5,524 bases of DNA from an uncultured Chloroflexota bacterium (GCA_903904765.1 CAIVEA010000595.1:1-5524), one strand, 5' to 3'; positions 1-4,809 are shown, counted from the first letter of the stretch. Notes: generated by a model from the letters alone, not told the origin. A program made the numbers and translations.

Positions 1-88
1 CGGATGGCGTGCTGCTGACGAAGAACAGGTGCTGTGCGGCGATGAACTCGCGGATTGCATCGGTGATCGAGTCGTGTACTTTTGCCAT
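1..88 (-). CDS. Pyridoxamine 5'-phosphate oxidase-family protein, N-terminal fragment
   Basis: This is the first 29 codons of a minus-strand gene that runs off the left edge. It begins at the ATG complementary to 86-88 and reads MAKVHDSITDAIREFIAAQHLFFVSSTPS. An opening of the type 'D.I....REFI..QHLFFV.S.P' is typical of flavin-binding split-barrel proteins of the pyridoxamine 5'-phosphate oxidase family, where this helix and first strand precede a 'GHVNLSPKG'-like segment that would lie outside the window. A GGAGGG ribosome binding site (94-99) sits 5 bases before the ATG. Part of it lies in a small inverted repeat (GTCCC 92-96, GGGAC 101-105). The gene starts 39 bases after the PHP hydrolase stop, which suggests co-transcription. 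Cofactor (FMN or F420) and substrate cannot be judged from this fragment. The family call rests on only 29 residues. Confidence 0.72.
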   Translation of the reverse strand, partial: MAKVHDSITDAIREFIAAQHLFFVSSTPS

Positions 89-127
89 GGTGTCCCTCCG
101 GGGACGGTCATTCAACGTTTATATGAC

Positions 128-1474
128 TCAGCGCCATGCGCCGGGGCGGAAAATCGGGTTGGTGACGGCACGCAGTTCACCGCCCGCCGCCCGTACTTCG
201 ACCACACTCCAGCGAAATTCGTGCGGGTGGCGCACTTCCTCGCCCGCCTCGCCCATCCACATCTCCCGCGCTTCGCCGTCCACAATCCAGCGAATCGTGT
301 CCGTGGGGTGGCAACGCGACCAGCGCAGGCGCAATTCCGGCGCAGTTCCCGGCAGCGTTTCGCCCACCATCACGCGCTGGCCTTCCGCATTTGTGCCTGT
401 CCAATCCAGCACCGGCCCGCCGCTGATGTACAGCCGTCCGGCGCGAACCGCCTGCAAAATGGCTGCCTCGGAGAGCGTATCGGCATACACCACATCCACC
501 GGATACTCGACACCGGGCGCGAGGGGGCGGTGAATGTCCATGCCGGAAGTGGCGATCATGCGGTAGCCTTCGTTCAGCCACTTGTACCACAGTTCTAGCC
601 CGTCCTGACTGTAGAAGTTCCAGTACGTGCCGTTCCAGATTTCCACCACACGGGCGCTGCCGGGCATCATGTTCTCGTACAGCCATGTGCAACCGGAGCA
701 AACCGGATCGCCGGGGGACATGGGATGCGCGATGATGAACGTCCCGCCCTTTGCGACCACTTCCGCAGCAATCTCCGGCATCCCCCGTCCGGGGCGCGTG
801 CGCCAGTCCACCCACTCACGCACGCCCAGCGCCAGCGCATGTCCGTAGAAGGTGGTCAGTTCCATGCCGCCCATCGTCAGCAGATCAGGGGCGCTCAAAC
901 TGTCCATCTCCGCCAGCGGCGACACGGTGTTGTGGTCGCTGAGGGTGACGAAATCCAGACGGGCGGCGCGGGCATGTGCCAGCAGGCCAGACACATCCCA
1001 CTCGCCATCGGTGTGAAAGGTATGCCCGTGCAGATCGCCGCGAAACCAGCCGGGGCCGCGCCCTTCGCTGGGTTTGGGCTGCGGGATGACGAACGGCGGA
1101 CGCGGTTGTATATCAGTGCGAGCTTCAGCGCGGATGTCCACGCTATAGCGGACGGTCACGTCCGGCAGGATGAGGTGCGTGTCAATTTCCAACGACCAGC
1201 GGCCAGCCGGCAGCGCACCGGCGATGAACCCCGGTGTGGCGGCTGCGGCGCTGATCTCGGCCTCGTGGCGGAAGAAGTGGCGGTGCGCCCCCCCGCGTGA
1301 GCCGTTCGGGTCGTACAGCGAAACCGCAATTTCGGTCAGCATCTCCTCGTGCGTTTCAAATACGGCGGTCAGCGCCAGATGGTCGAGTCCGGCGGGCAGG
1401 TCGAAGGGGATGGGAATGTTCTGCTTGCTGTGTTCGGCGGTCAGCAGCCCTTCGGCGTGGTGGGTGAAGGTCAT
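128..1474 (-). CDS. PHP-domain metallohydrolase, CehA/McbA family
   Basis: This 448-residue protein has an N-terminal beta-rich region (about 1-120), a proline-rich linker (about 121-142), a PHP phosphoesterase domain (about 143-350) and a C-terminal beta-rich tail ending in VTNPIFRPG. The PHP metal-binding motifs are all visible: GDLHGHTFHTDG (H149, H151, D156), SDHN (D180, H181), GMELTTFYGHALALG (E205, H212), IAHP (H250) and GMDIH (D313, H315). This arrangement matches the CehA/McbA family, whose named members act in carbaryl hydrolysis and microcin B17 processing. Most homologues have no known substrate, and none can be assigned here. I see no signal peptide, so it is probably cytoplasmic. 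A GGAGG site (1484-1488) lies 9 bases before the ATG, which supports the start. It probably forms an operon with the oxidase-family gene downstream. Its start codon lies only about 20 bases past the terminator of the preceding gene. Confidence 0.88.
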   Translation of the reverse strand: MTFTHHAEGLLTAEHSKQNIPIPFDLPAGLDHLALTAVFETHEEMLTEIAVSLYDPNGSRGGAHRHFFRHEAEISAAAATPGFIAGALPAGRWSLEIDTHLILPDVTVRYSVDIRAEARTDIQPRPPFVIPQPKPSEGRGPGWFRGDLHGHTFHTDGEWDVSGLLAHARAARLDFVTLSDHNTVSPLAEMDSLSAPDLLTMGGMELTTFYGHALALGVREWVDWRTRPGRGMPEIAAEVVAKGGTFIIAHPMSPGDPVCSGCTWLYENMMPGSARVVEIWNGTYWNFYSQDGLELWYKWLNEGYRMIATSGMDIHRPLAPGVEYPVDVVYADTLSEAAILQAVRAGRLYISGGPVLDWTGTNAEGQRVMVGETLPGTAPELRLRWSRCHPTDTIRWIVDGEAREMWMGEAGEEVRHPHEFRWSVVEVRAAGGELRAVTNPIFRPGAWR

Positions 1475-1495
1475 CGGTGTTCGCCTCCGCTAGTC

Positions 1496-1530
1496 ATAAA
1501 AAAGCCTCACCTGTAAGCACAGGTGAGGCT
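1496..1530 (-). terminator. Intrinsic terminator of the proximal DoxX-like gene
   Basis: There is a perfect 12-base inverted repeat (1503-1514 and 1519-1530, AGCCTCACCTGT with its complement) around a 4-base loop. On the minus strand it is followed by a run of T (complement of 1498-1503). This is the classic layout of a Rho-independent terminator for minus-strand transcription, and it starts about 30 bases after the DoxX-like stop codon. On the plus strand the following bases are only moderately T-rich, so termination in that direction would be weaker. The T run ends about 22 bases before the start codon of the next minus-strand gene. Confidence 0.9.
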
Positions 1531-1560
1531 CAATATTTTACCATGCAGCCGGACGGTTGA

Positions 1561-1938
1561 TTAGCCGCCCAGCGGTAGCAGTATAAAGCGCCCGTAGCAA
1601 ATCAGCAGCGCCACCGCCATCAGCACAAAGTTCACCACCACCTGCTGACGTTCCTTGCGGCGGACGTGCAGCCATGCCGCGCCGATCATCGTCACTGCCA
1701 GCCCTGCCGCCGCATAGGGAGTCAACTTGGGCAGGATGTTCAGCAGGCCGGGCAGTACCAGCCCTAACGCACCGAGAACCTCCAGAATGCCGATCCCCTT
1801 GATGGTGCGCGGTTGCAGGTCTTTGCCCCACGGCATTCTCTGAATGAATTTGTCATACGGCGTGGCAATCTTCATTCCCCCGGCCATCAAAAACAACAGC
1901 GCCAGCACAATTTGCATCACCCACAAAACGATATTCAT
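1561..1938 (-). CDS. DoxX-like small integral membrane protein (copy 1)
   Basis: This 125-residue hydrophobic protein has four predicted membrane spans at about residues 3-20, 47-66, 74-91 and 101-120. The segments 'K..TPYDKF' after span 1 and 'GILEVLGALGLVLPGLL' in span 2, together with the length, fit the DoxX/DoxX_2 (PF13564-type) family. Relatives include subunits of thiosulfate:quinone oxidoreductase and partners in a mycobacterial membrane oxidoreductase complex, but most small members have no defined role. A GGAGG site (1949-1953) lies 10 bases before the ATG. It is 99/125 identical to the product at 2110-2487. The differences cluster in residues 15-42 and 97-102, while residues 59-81 are unchanged. 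It probably has its own promoter (-10 at 1977-1982) and ends at a strong terminator. The function is inferred only at family level. Confidence 0.87.
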   Translation of the reverse strand: MNIVLWVMQIVLALLFLMAGGMKIATPYDKFIQRMPWGKDLQPRTIKGIGILEVLGALGLVLPGLLNILPKLTPYAAAGLAVTMIGAAWLHVRRKERQQVVVNFVLMAVALLICYGRFILLPLGG

Positions 1939-1976
1939 TATTTTCCTGCCTCCGAATGAAATATGCGGACATTAAT

Positions 1977-1982
1977 ATTATA
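1977..1982 (-). promoter_or_regulatory. Probable -10 element of DoxX-like copy 1
   Basis: A perfect TATAAT lies on the minus strand 38 bases before the start codon, in an AT-rich patch. It sits at exactly the same offset (549 bases) as the TATAAT of copy 2, which supports a functional role. I see no good TTGACA-like -35 box 16-18 bases upstream, so an activator or another recognition element may be needed. Confidence 0.6.
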
Positions 1983-2020
1983 GGCTTTCGCGCAAAAATT
2001 TCCCATGCAAACATATATCT

Positions 2021-2046
2021 TTGCGTTTCTGCCAAATTAAACGCAA
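2021..2046 (-). repeat. 8-base inverted repeat between the two DoxX-like genes
   Basis: TTGCGTTT at 2021-2028 and AAACGCAA at 2039-2046 form a perfect 8-base inverted repeat with a 10-base spacer. It lies 64 bases past the end of DoxX-like copy 2 and about 40 bases upstream of the -10 of copy 1. It could be a weak terminator for copy 2 or a regulator site for copy 1. There is no T tract after it on the minus strand, so the terminator reading is doubtful. Confidence 0.4.
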
Positions 2047-2109
2047 GCGTGTTGTAGAAGTTGTACGGCATTAACCGTAGTAGCCTGTCACACGGCAAGC
2101 GGACGCTTT

Positions 2110-2487
2110 TCAGCCGCCTAGCGGTACTAGCACGAAGCGCCCGTAGCAAATGAGCAGCGCCACCGCCATCAACACAAAGTTCCGCACAATCATCAGGCTT
2201 TCCTTGCGGCGGACGTGTAGCCATGCCGCACCGATCATCATCAGCGCCAGCCCTGCCGCCGCATAGGGAGTCAGCTTGGGCAGAATGTTCAGCAGGCCGG
2301 GCAGCACCAGCCCTACCGCCCCTAGTATTTCCAGAATGCCGATCCCTTTGATGGTACGCGGATGCACATCATTCCCCCACGGGAGCATCTCAACGAATCG
2401 GTCATACGGTGTGACGATCTTCAGCCAGCCAACCAACACGAACACCAGCGCCAGCACAATTTGCATCACCCATAAAACGATATTCAT
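2110..2487 (-). CDS. DoxX-like small integral membrane protein (copy 2)
   Basis: This 125-residue protein is a paralogue of the product at 1561-1938, with the same length and 26 substitutions. Four membrane spans lie at about residues 3-22, 47-66, 74-91 and 101-120. The 'K..TPYDRF' and 'GILEILGAVGLVLPGLL' segments and the length point to the DoxX/DoxX_2 family. The GGAGG site (2498-2502) is 10 bases before the ATG, as in copy 1. The first span and the loop after it differ most from copy 1 (for example Gly21 to Trp), and so does the short loop before span 4 (RQQVVV versus SLMIVR). The two may therefore differ in partner or quinone contact, which is inference. It has its own TATAAT and lies divergent to the dehydrogenase gene. 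No convincing terminator separates it from copy 1, so read-through into copy 1 is possible. Confidence 0.87.
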   Translation of the reverse strand: MNIVLWVMQIVLALVFVLVGWLKIVTPYDRFVEMLPWGNDVHPRTIKGIGILEILGAVGLVLPGLLNILPKLTPYAAAGLALMMIGAAWLHVRRKESLMIVRNFVLMAVALLICYGRFVLVPLGG

Positions 2488-2519
2488 TGTTTTTTCGCCT
2501 CCGAATGGAATGTATGCAC

Positions 2520-2531
2520 TATAATATTATA
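2520..2531 (-). promoter_or_regulatory. Probable -10 region of DoxX-like copy 2 in a 12-base palindrome
   Basis: TATAATATTATA is a perfect 12-base palindrome. It presents TATAAT on the minus strand (2526-2531), at the same offset from the gene as in copy 1, and also TATAAT on the plus strand (2520-2525). The minus-strand copy is the likely -10 of DoxX-like copy 2. I find no good -35 match for either direction, so any rightward use is speculative. Confidence 0.55.
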
Positions 2532-2552
2532 TGCGCTGTAATGACTTTCGAC

Positions 2553-2567
2553 CATGAATTTTTCATG
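2553..2567. promoter_or_regulatory. 15-base palindrome, candidate operator
   Basis: CATGAA-TTT-TTCATG is a perfect inverted repeat with 6-base arms and a 3-base centre. It begins 22 bases upstream of the minus-strand -10 of DoxX-like copy 2, so it overlaps or abuts the expected -35 position. The aligned stretch upstream of copy 1 (1993-2007) keeps the CATG of one arm and loses the other. The size and symmetry suit a dimeric repressor or activator, but no such regulator gene is in the window. Confidence 0.4.
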
Positions 2568-2631
2568 CAGATAAGCATCTCTGTACCCCGATTTGATGGA
2601 AATGGTATTCTTGCACGATCAAGTATTTTGA

Positions 2632-2660
2632 TAGGCAGGTCGTTCATATCGGGTTACAAT
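2632..2660 (+). promoter_or_regulatory. Candidate promoter of the short-chain dehydrogenase gene
   Basis: TAGGCA (2632-2637, 4/6 to the -35 consensus) and TACAAT (2655-2660, 5/6 to the -10 consensus) are separated by 17 bases. They lie 37 bases before the preferred start codon. A small inverted repeat (ATCAA 2618-2622, TTGAT 2628-2632) abuts the -35. The call is based on consensus match and position only. Confidence 0.45.
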
Positions 2661-2683
2661 ATTTTGCAGTTTCGGTGATACGC

Positions 2684-2688
2684 AGGGA
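2684..2688 (+). promoter_or_regulatory. Ribosome binding site deciding the dehydrogenase start
   Basis: AGGGA here is 8 bases before the ATG at 2697 but directly abuts the in-frame ATG at 2688. No other purine-rich site serves the 2688 start, so translation from 2697 is favoured. Confidence 0.6.
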
Positions 2689-2696
2689 TGATTTTC

Positions 2697-3464
2697 ATGG
2701 ATATTACGTTTGCGGGTAAAACGGTCATGGTGACGGGGGCAGCGCACGGTTTCGGGCGGGCGATCAGCCTCGGTTTCGCACAGCGCGGTGCGACCGTGTG
2801 GGCATGCGATGTGCTGGCGGACGAAGTGGCAGAGACGGCGCAGTTGTGTCAGCAGGTGGGTGGTCAATGCATAGCCCGCACGCTGGACATCACCGATCCG
2901 GTGGCCTGCCAGATTTTCGCCGCCGAAGCTGCCACCGCCAACGGGCATGTGGATGTGCTGGTGAACAATGCCGGCGGGGTATTGGGGCAGGTGGGTCGCC
3001 CGCTGGAAACGGTACCCCCCGCCGATTGGAATGCCATTTTCGCCGTCAATGTCAGCGGCGCGTTCTATCTTTCGCAGGCTGTTGCGCCGGGGATGAAAGC
3101 CGCCAAAAGCGGGCGCATCATCAATATTTCCAGTGGCGCAGGGCTGACCGTCAGCCTGACGGGTATTCAAGCCTATGCCGCCGCCAAAGCCGCGCTCATC
3201 AGCCTTACCCGCCAGTTAGGGCATGAGTTGGGCGCGTGGGGAATCACGGTGAACTGCATCGCCCCCGGTTTTGTGCGCTCCAACCCCAACACCGAACGCC
3301 AGTGGCAATCCTACGGCGAGGAGAAGCAGAAGGCGCTGGTGGAGAGCATCGCGCTCAAGCGGCTCGGTCAGCCGGAGGACATTGCCCACGCGGTGCTGTT
3401 TTTCGCCTCCGACTATGCCGGATGGATCACCGGGCAGGTGCTTTCGGTGGATGGTGGTCACTAA
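2697..3464 (+). CDS. Short-chain dehydrogenase/reductase (classical SDR)
   Basis: This 255-residue protein has the usual length of classical SDR enzymes. Motifs (numbered from the 2697 start) are the cofactor loop TGAAHGFG (13-20), D38 at the end of the second strand, D64 in the adenine-binding LDI segment, NNAGG (90-94), N118, ISS (144-146), YAAAK (Y160, K164), IAPGFVRSNP (188-197) and the C-terminal VDGGH. N118, S146, Y160 and K164 complete the catalytic tetrad. D38 suggests a preference for NAD(H) over NADP(H). The reaction is oxidation or reduction of an alcohol/carbonyl pair, and the substrate cannot be inferred. There is no membrane segment, so it is cytoplasmic. The in-frame ATG at 2688 would add only three residues and has poor ribosome binding site spacing. 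The gene is divergent from the DoxX-like block and ends at its own terminator, so it is probably monocistronic. Confidence 0.93.
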   Translation: MDITFAGKTVMVTGAAHGFGRAISLGFAQRGATVWACDVLADEVAETAQLCQQVGGQCIARTLDITDPVACQIFAAEAATANGHVDVLVNNAGGVLGQVGRPLETVPPADWNAIFAVNVSGAFYLSQAVAPGMKAAKSGRIINISSGAGLTVSLTGIQAYAAAKAALISLTRQLGHELGAWGITVNCIAPGFVRSNPNTERQWQSYGEEKQKALVESIALKRLGQPEDIAHAVLFFASDYAGWITGQVLSVDGGH

Positions 3465-3518
3465 AAAATAGAGTACGCCCACCAGAATAGGATGATCGTC
3501 CTATTGGGGGCTATTTTT
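3464..3518 (+). terminator. Intrinsic terminator after the dehydrogenase gene
   Basis: A hairpin with a 7-base stem (AATAGGA 3486-3492, TCCTATT 3499-3505) is extended by one T-G wobble pair to leave a GATC loop. Outside it, GCCC (3477-3480) can pair with GGGC (3508-3511), and AAAAATAG (3464-3471) is the exact complement of CTATTTTT (3511-3518). The layout of A tract, hairpin, then T tract directly after the stop codon is typical of a Rho-independent terminator that can work in both directions. Confidence 0.75.
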
Positions 3519-3530
3519 CAGGAATTTGCA

Positions 3531-3560
3531 AGTTCAACCGATCATGATGGAGTTCAACCG
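3531..3560 (+). repeat. 10-base direct repeat with a 20-base period
   Basis: AGTTCAACCG occurs exactly at 3531-3540 and again at 3551-3560. The 20-base period is about two helical turns, so both copies face the same side of the DNA, as in many response-regulator or activator sites. It lies just upstream of the strong ribosome binding site of the next gene, in a stretch that I read as leader rather than coding sequence. Confidence 0.5.
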
Positions 3561-3584
3561 CGTACCGCAGCGTATGCGCTTTAT

Positions 3585-3591
3585 GGAGGAG
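3585..3591 (+). promoter_or_regulatory. Strong ribosome binding site for GTG 3601
   Basis: GGAGGAG is 9 bases before a GTG at 3601 and is the best Shine-Dalgarno match near this gene. The TTG at 3526 has only AGGA with 3 bases of spacing, and the ATGs at 3544 and 3547 have none. The site therefore argues for a shorter protein. Confidence 0.6.
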
Positions 3592-3600
3592 ATAAACCCG

Positions 3601-4311
3601 GTGCCTGTTCTATTGCTTGCTCAAGGCGACCCGCCCGCCCGTGAACTACTCAAAAAAGCCATCGAAGCGCGGTATGCGTTGCGCCCGCCTGTGCTGGAAA
3701 GCCTGCGGATTGATTTCCGGGGGCGCAGCCGTGCCAAAATCGGGCCGATCAGCAGTTGGGTTCCGGTGGAGGCCACCGCCCAATTCCTGTTTCCGCGTGC
3801 GCTACGCTGGGATTTCAAAGTGTCTGCCATCGGGGTCAAACTGGGCAGCGGCAGCGAAGCCTTCGACGGAACGACCTCGCGCACCACTCGCGGCAGTAAG
3901 TCCCCCACCGTCATCAGCGATTCGGCAGCGGTGGAATCGCTACAGCGGCGGTTGTGGGCGATTGCGGCGGTGTTCCTCACGCCGTTGGGCGATCATTTCG
4001 TCAAGCTGCATGCGGCGGGCGACCTTCAGTTGGAGGCCACCAACACCCAGACCAACAGCACCGTTCGGCTGAATATGCGCTCCAACCGCACGCTGGAAAA
4101 AGTGGAAGTGTCCTGCATCAATCCCGACACCGAGCAGGAAGGGTGGTTCGCGCTGCACCTCTCGGAAGAACAGGAATCGCTCAACGACCTGATTCTGCCC
4201 GTGCAAATCAGCGCCTTCTGGGACGATGCTCCGGCCTTCGAGCTAGAACCGGTGCAGGTGCAGATTAACCCGACGATTGATGAGGCTGTCTTCACGCTGC
4301 AAGATGCCTGA
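3601..4311 (+). CDS. Protein of unknown function, possibly DUF6544-like
   Basis: I do not recognise this gene with certainty. From GTG 3601 it encodes 236 residues with no signal peptide. It starts with a charged helix (about 10-23, 'ARELLKKAIEARYAL'), then 'LRIDFRGRSRAKIG', 'SSWVPVEATAQFLFP' and 'LRWDFKV'. A short hydrophobic helix follows at about 119-130 ('LWAIAAVFLTPLG'), and the C-terminal half is beta-rich and acidic, ending 'ELEPVQVQIN'. The order of an RGR-like segment, a 'W.P..A.Q' segment, a tryptophan-containing helix followed by 'P', and a final strand '..EPV.V.I' is loosely reminiscent of DUF6544. This resemblance is from memory and weak. In-frame starts further upstream (TTG 3526, ATG 3544, ATG 3583) exist but have poorer ribosome binding sites. 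The gene lies between two terminator-like hairpins and so is probably transcribed alone. Confidence 0.75.
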   Translation: MPVLLLAQGDPPARELLKKAIEARYALRPPVLESLRIDFRGRSRAKIGPISSWVPVEATAQFLFPRALRWDFKVSAIGVKLGSGSEAFDGTTSRTTRGSKSPTVISDSAAVESLQRRLWAIAAVFLTPLGDHFVKLHAAGDLQLEATNTQTNSTVRLNMRSNRTLEKVEVSCINPDTEQEGWFALHLSEEQESLNDLILPVQISAFWDDAPAFELEPVQVQINPTIDEAVFTLQDA

Positions 4312-4327
4312 TGCCCCCCGCAACCTC

Positions 4328-4362
4328 GCGCCCCTGCCCTTGATGACACGGGGCGGGGGCGC
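4328..4362 (+). terminator. GC-rich hairpin downstream of the unknown gene
   Basis: GCGCCCCTGCCC (4328-4339) pairs with 4351-4362 over 12 positions, with a single T-G wobble and an 11-base loop. It starts 17 bases after the stop codon at 4311. No T tract follows, so it is not a standard intrinsic terminator. It may protect the 3' end, aid Rho-dependent termination, or belong to the queF leader. Confidence 0.45.
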
Positions 4363-4368
4363 TCCCAC

Positions 4369-4398
4369 TTGCGAATTGCCCCCTCCATTCCCTATCAT
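4369..4398 (+). promoter_or_regulatory. Candidate queF promoter
   Basis: TTGCGA (4369-4374, 4/6) and TATCAT (4393-4398, 5/6) are separated by 18 bases. Initiation would fall near 4405, giving a leader of about 27 bases that excludes the left arm of the adjacent inverted repeat. The call is based only on consensus match. Confidence 0.4.
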
Positions 4399-4425
4399 CA
4401 TCCGTCCCACTATTGGCAATGGAGG
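4382..4425 (+). promoter_or_regulatory. Inverted repeat that would mask the queF ribosome binding site
   Basis: CCTCCATT (4382-4389) is the exact complement of AATGGAGG (4418-4425), which contains the queF Shine-Dalgarno site GGAGG (4421-4425). In any transcript starting upstream of 4382 the site would be paired in an 8-base helix. A competing helix, ATTGCC (4375-4380) with GGCAAT (4415-4420), shares bases 4418-4420, so the two cannot form together. This layout is compatible with translational control. I do not find the preQ1-I consensus. Confidence 0.45.
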
Positions 4426-4431
4426 CTTTGA

Positions 4432-4809
4432 ATGACATCTTCGTACAGCGCACTGGGGAAACCCGTCACCCGCTATGAACATCTGGATGCCATCCCCACC
4501 CGCTGCTCGTTCGTGCAATACCACAGCGACCAACTCACCTCAGCCTGCCCCGTGACCGGACAACCGGATTTCTACGAAGCGACCATTGAGATCGAAGCGG
4601 ACGGCACAGCCATCGAAACCAAGACGCTCAAGTTGTATCTGGAAACTTACCGCGATGCGGCCATCTTCTGCGAAGACTTGACGGTGAAAATCTGCGAGGA
4701 TTTGTACGCCGCCTGTCAGCCGCACCTGTGCCGCGTGATCTTGCAGCAGCGGCGGCGCGGCGGGATTCAGATCACGGCGCGGCACGAGATTCGCAAATCA
4801 GCGGGCTAA
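4432..4809 (+). CDS. queF: NADPH-dependent 7-cyano-7-deazaguanine (preQ0) reductase QueF
   Basis: QueF reduces the nitrile of preQ0 to the amine preQ1 with two NADPH, a step in queuosine tRNA modification in the cytoplasm. This 125-residue protein is a short single-domain (unimodular) T-fold form. C39 in SACPVTGQPDF is the nucleophile that forms the thioimide, and D46 seven residues later is the proton donor, the same spacing as Cys55/Asp62 in Bacillus subtilis. ETKTLKLY (62-69) is the QueF signature E(S/L)K(S/A)hK(L/Y)(Y/F/W) with Thr in place of Ser. RRGGIQI (108-114) matches the family's C-terminal 'RGG' strand. E81 aligns with the conserved substrate-binding Glu, but the usual preceding His is C80. 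The GGAGG site is 6 bases before the ATG and lies in an inverted repeat. No other queuosine gene is in the window. An NADP-binding oxidoreductase gene follows after 34 bases. Confidence 0.93.
   Translation: MTSSYSALGKPVTRYEHLDAIPTRCSFVQYHSDQLTSACPVTGQPDFYEATIEIEADGTAIETKTLKLYLETYRDAAIFCEDLTVKICEDLYAACQPHLCRVILQQRRRGGIQITARHEIRKSAG

Noticed and set aside
9..1300. Long plus-strand open frames opposite the PHP gene (9-533, 29-598, 725-1300)
   Set aside because: They are antisense to a gene with full PHP motifs, have no ribosome binding site of note, and translate to Arg/Pro/Ala-rich sequence typical of shadow frames in GC-rich DNA.
1853..2224. Minus-strand frame spanning the gap between the two DoxX-like genes
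   Set aside because: It runs through the promoter region of copy 1 in another frame and overlaps both copies. The translation has no coherent domain.
2487..2678. Plus-strand 63-codon frame in the divergent region
   Set aside because: It covers the DoxX copy 2 promoter, the palindrome and the dehydrogenase promoter, and has no ribosome binding site or recognisable product.
2619..3170. Minus-strand 183-codon frame opposite the dehydrogenase
   Set aside because: It is antisense to a clear SDR gene and its composition is that of a shadow frame.
4312..4431. Known preQ1-I riboswitch upstream of queF
   Set aside because: I do not find the compact C-rich loop followed by an A-rich tail that pairs in the class I pseudoknot. 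Class II and III models cannot be excluded by eye, so only the pairing itself is reported.
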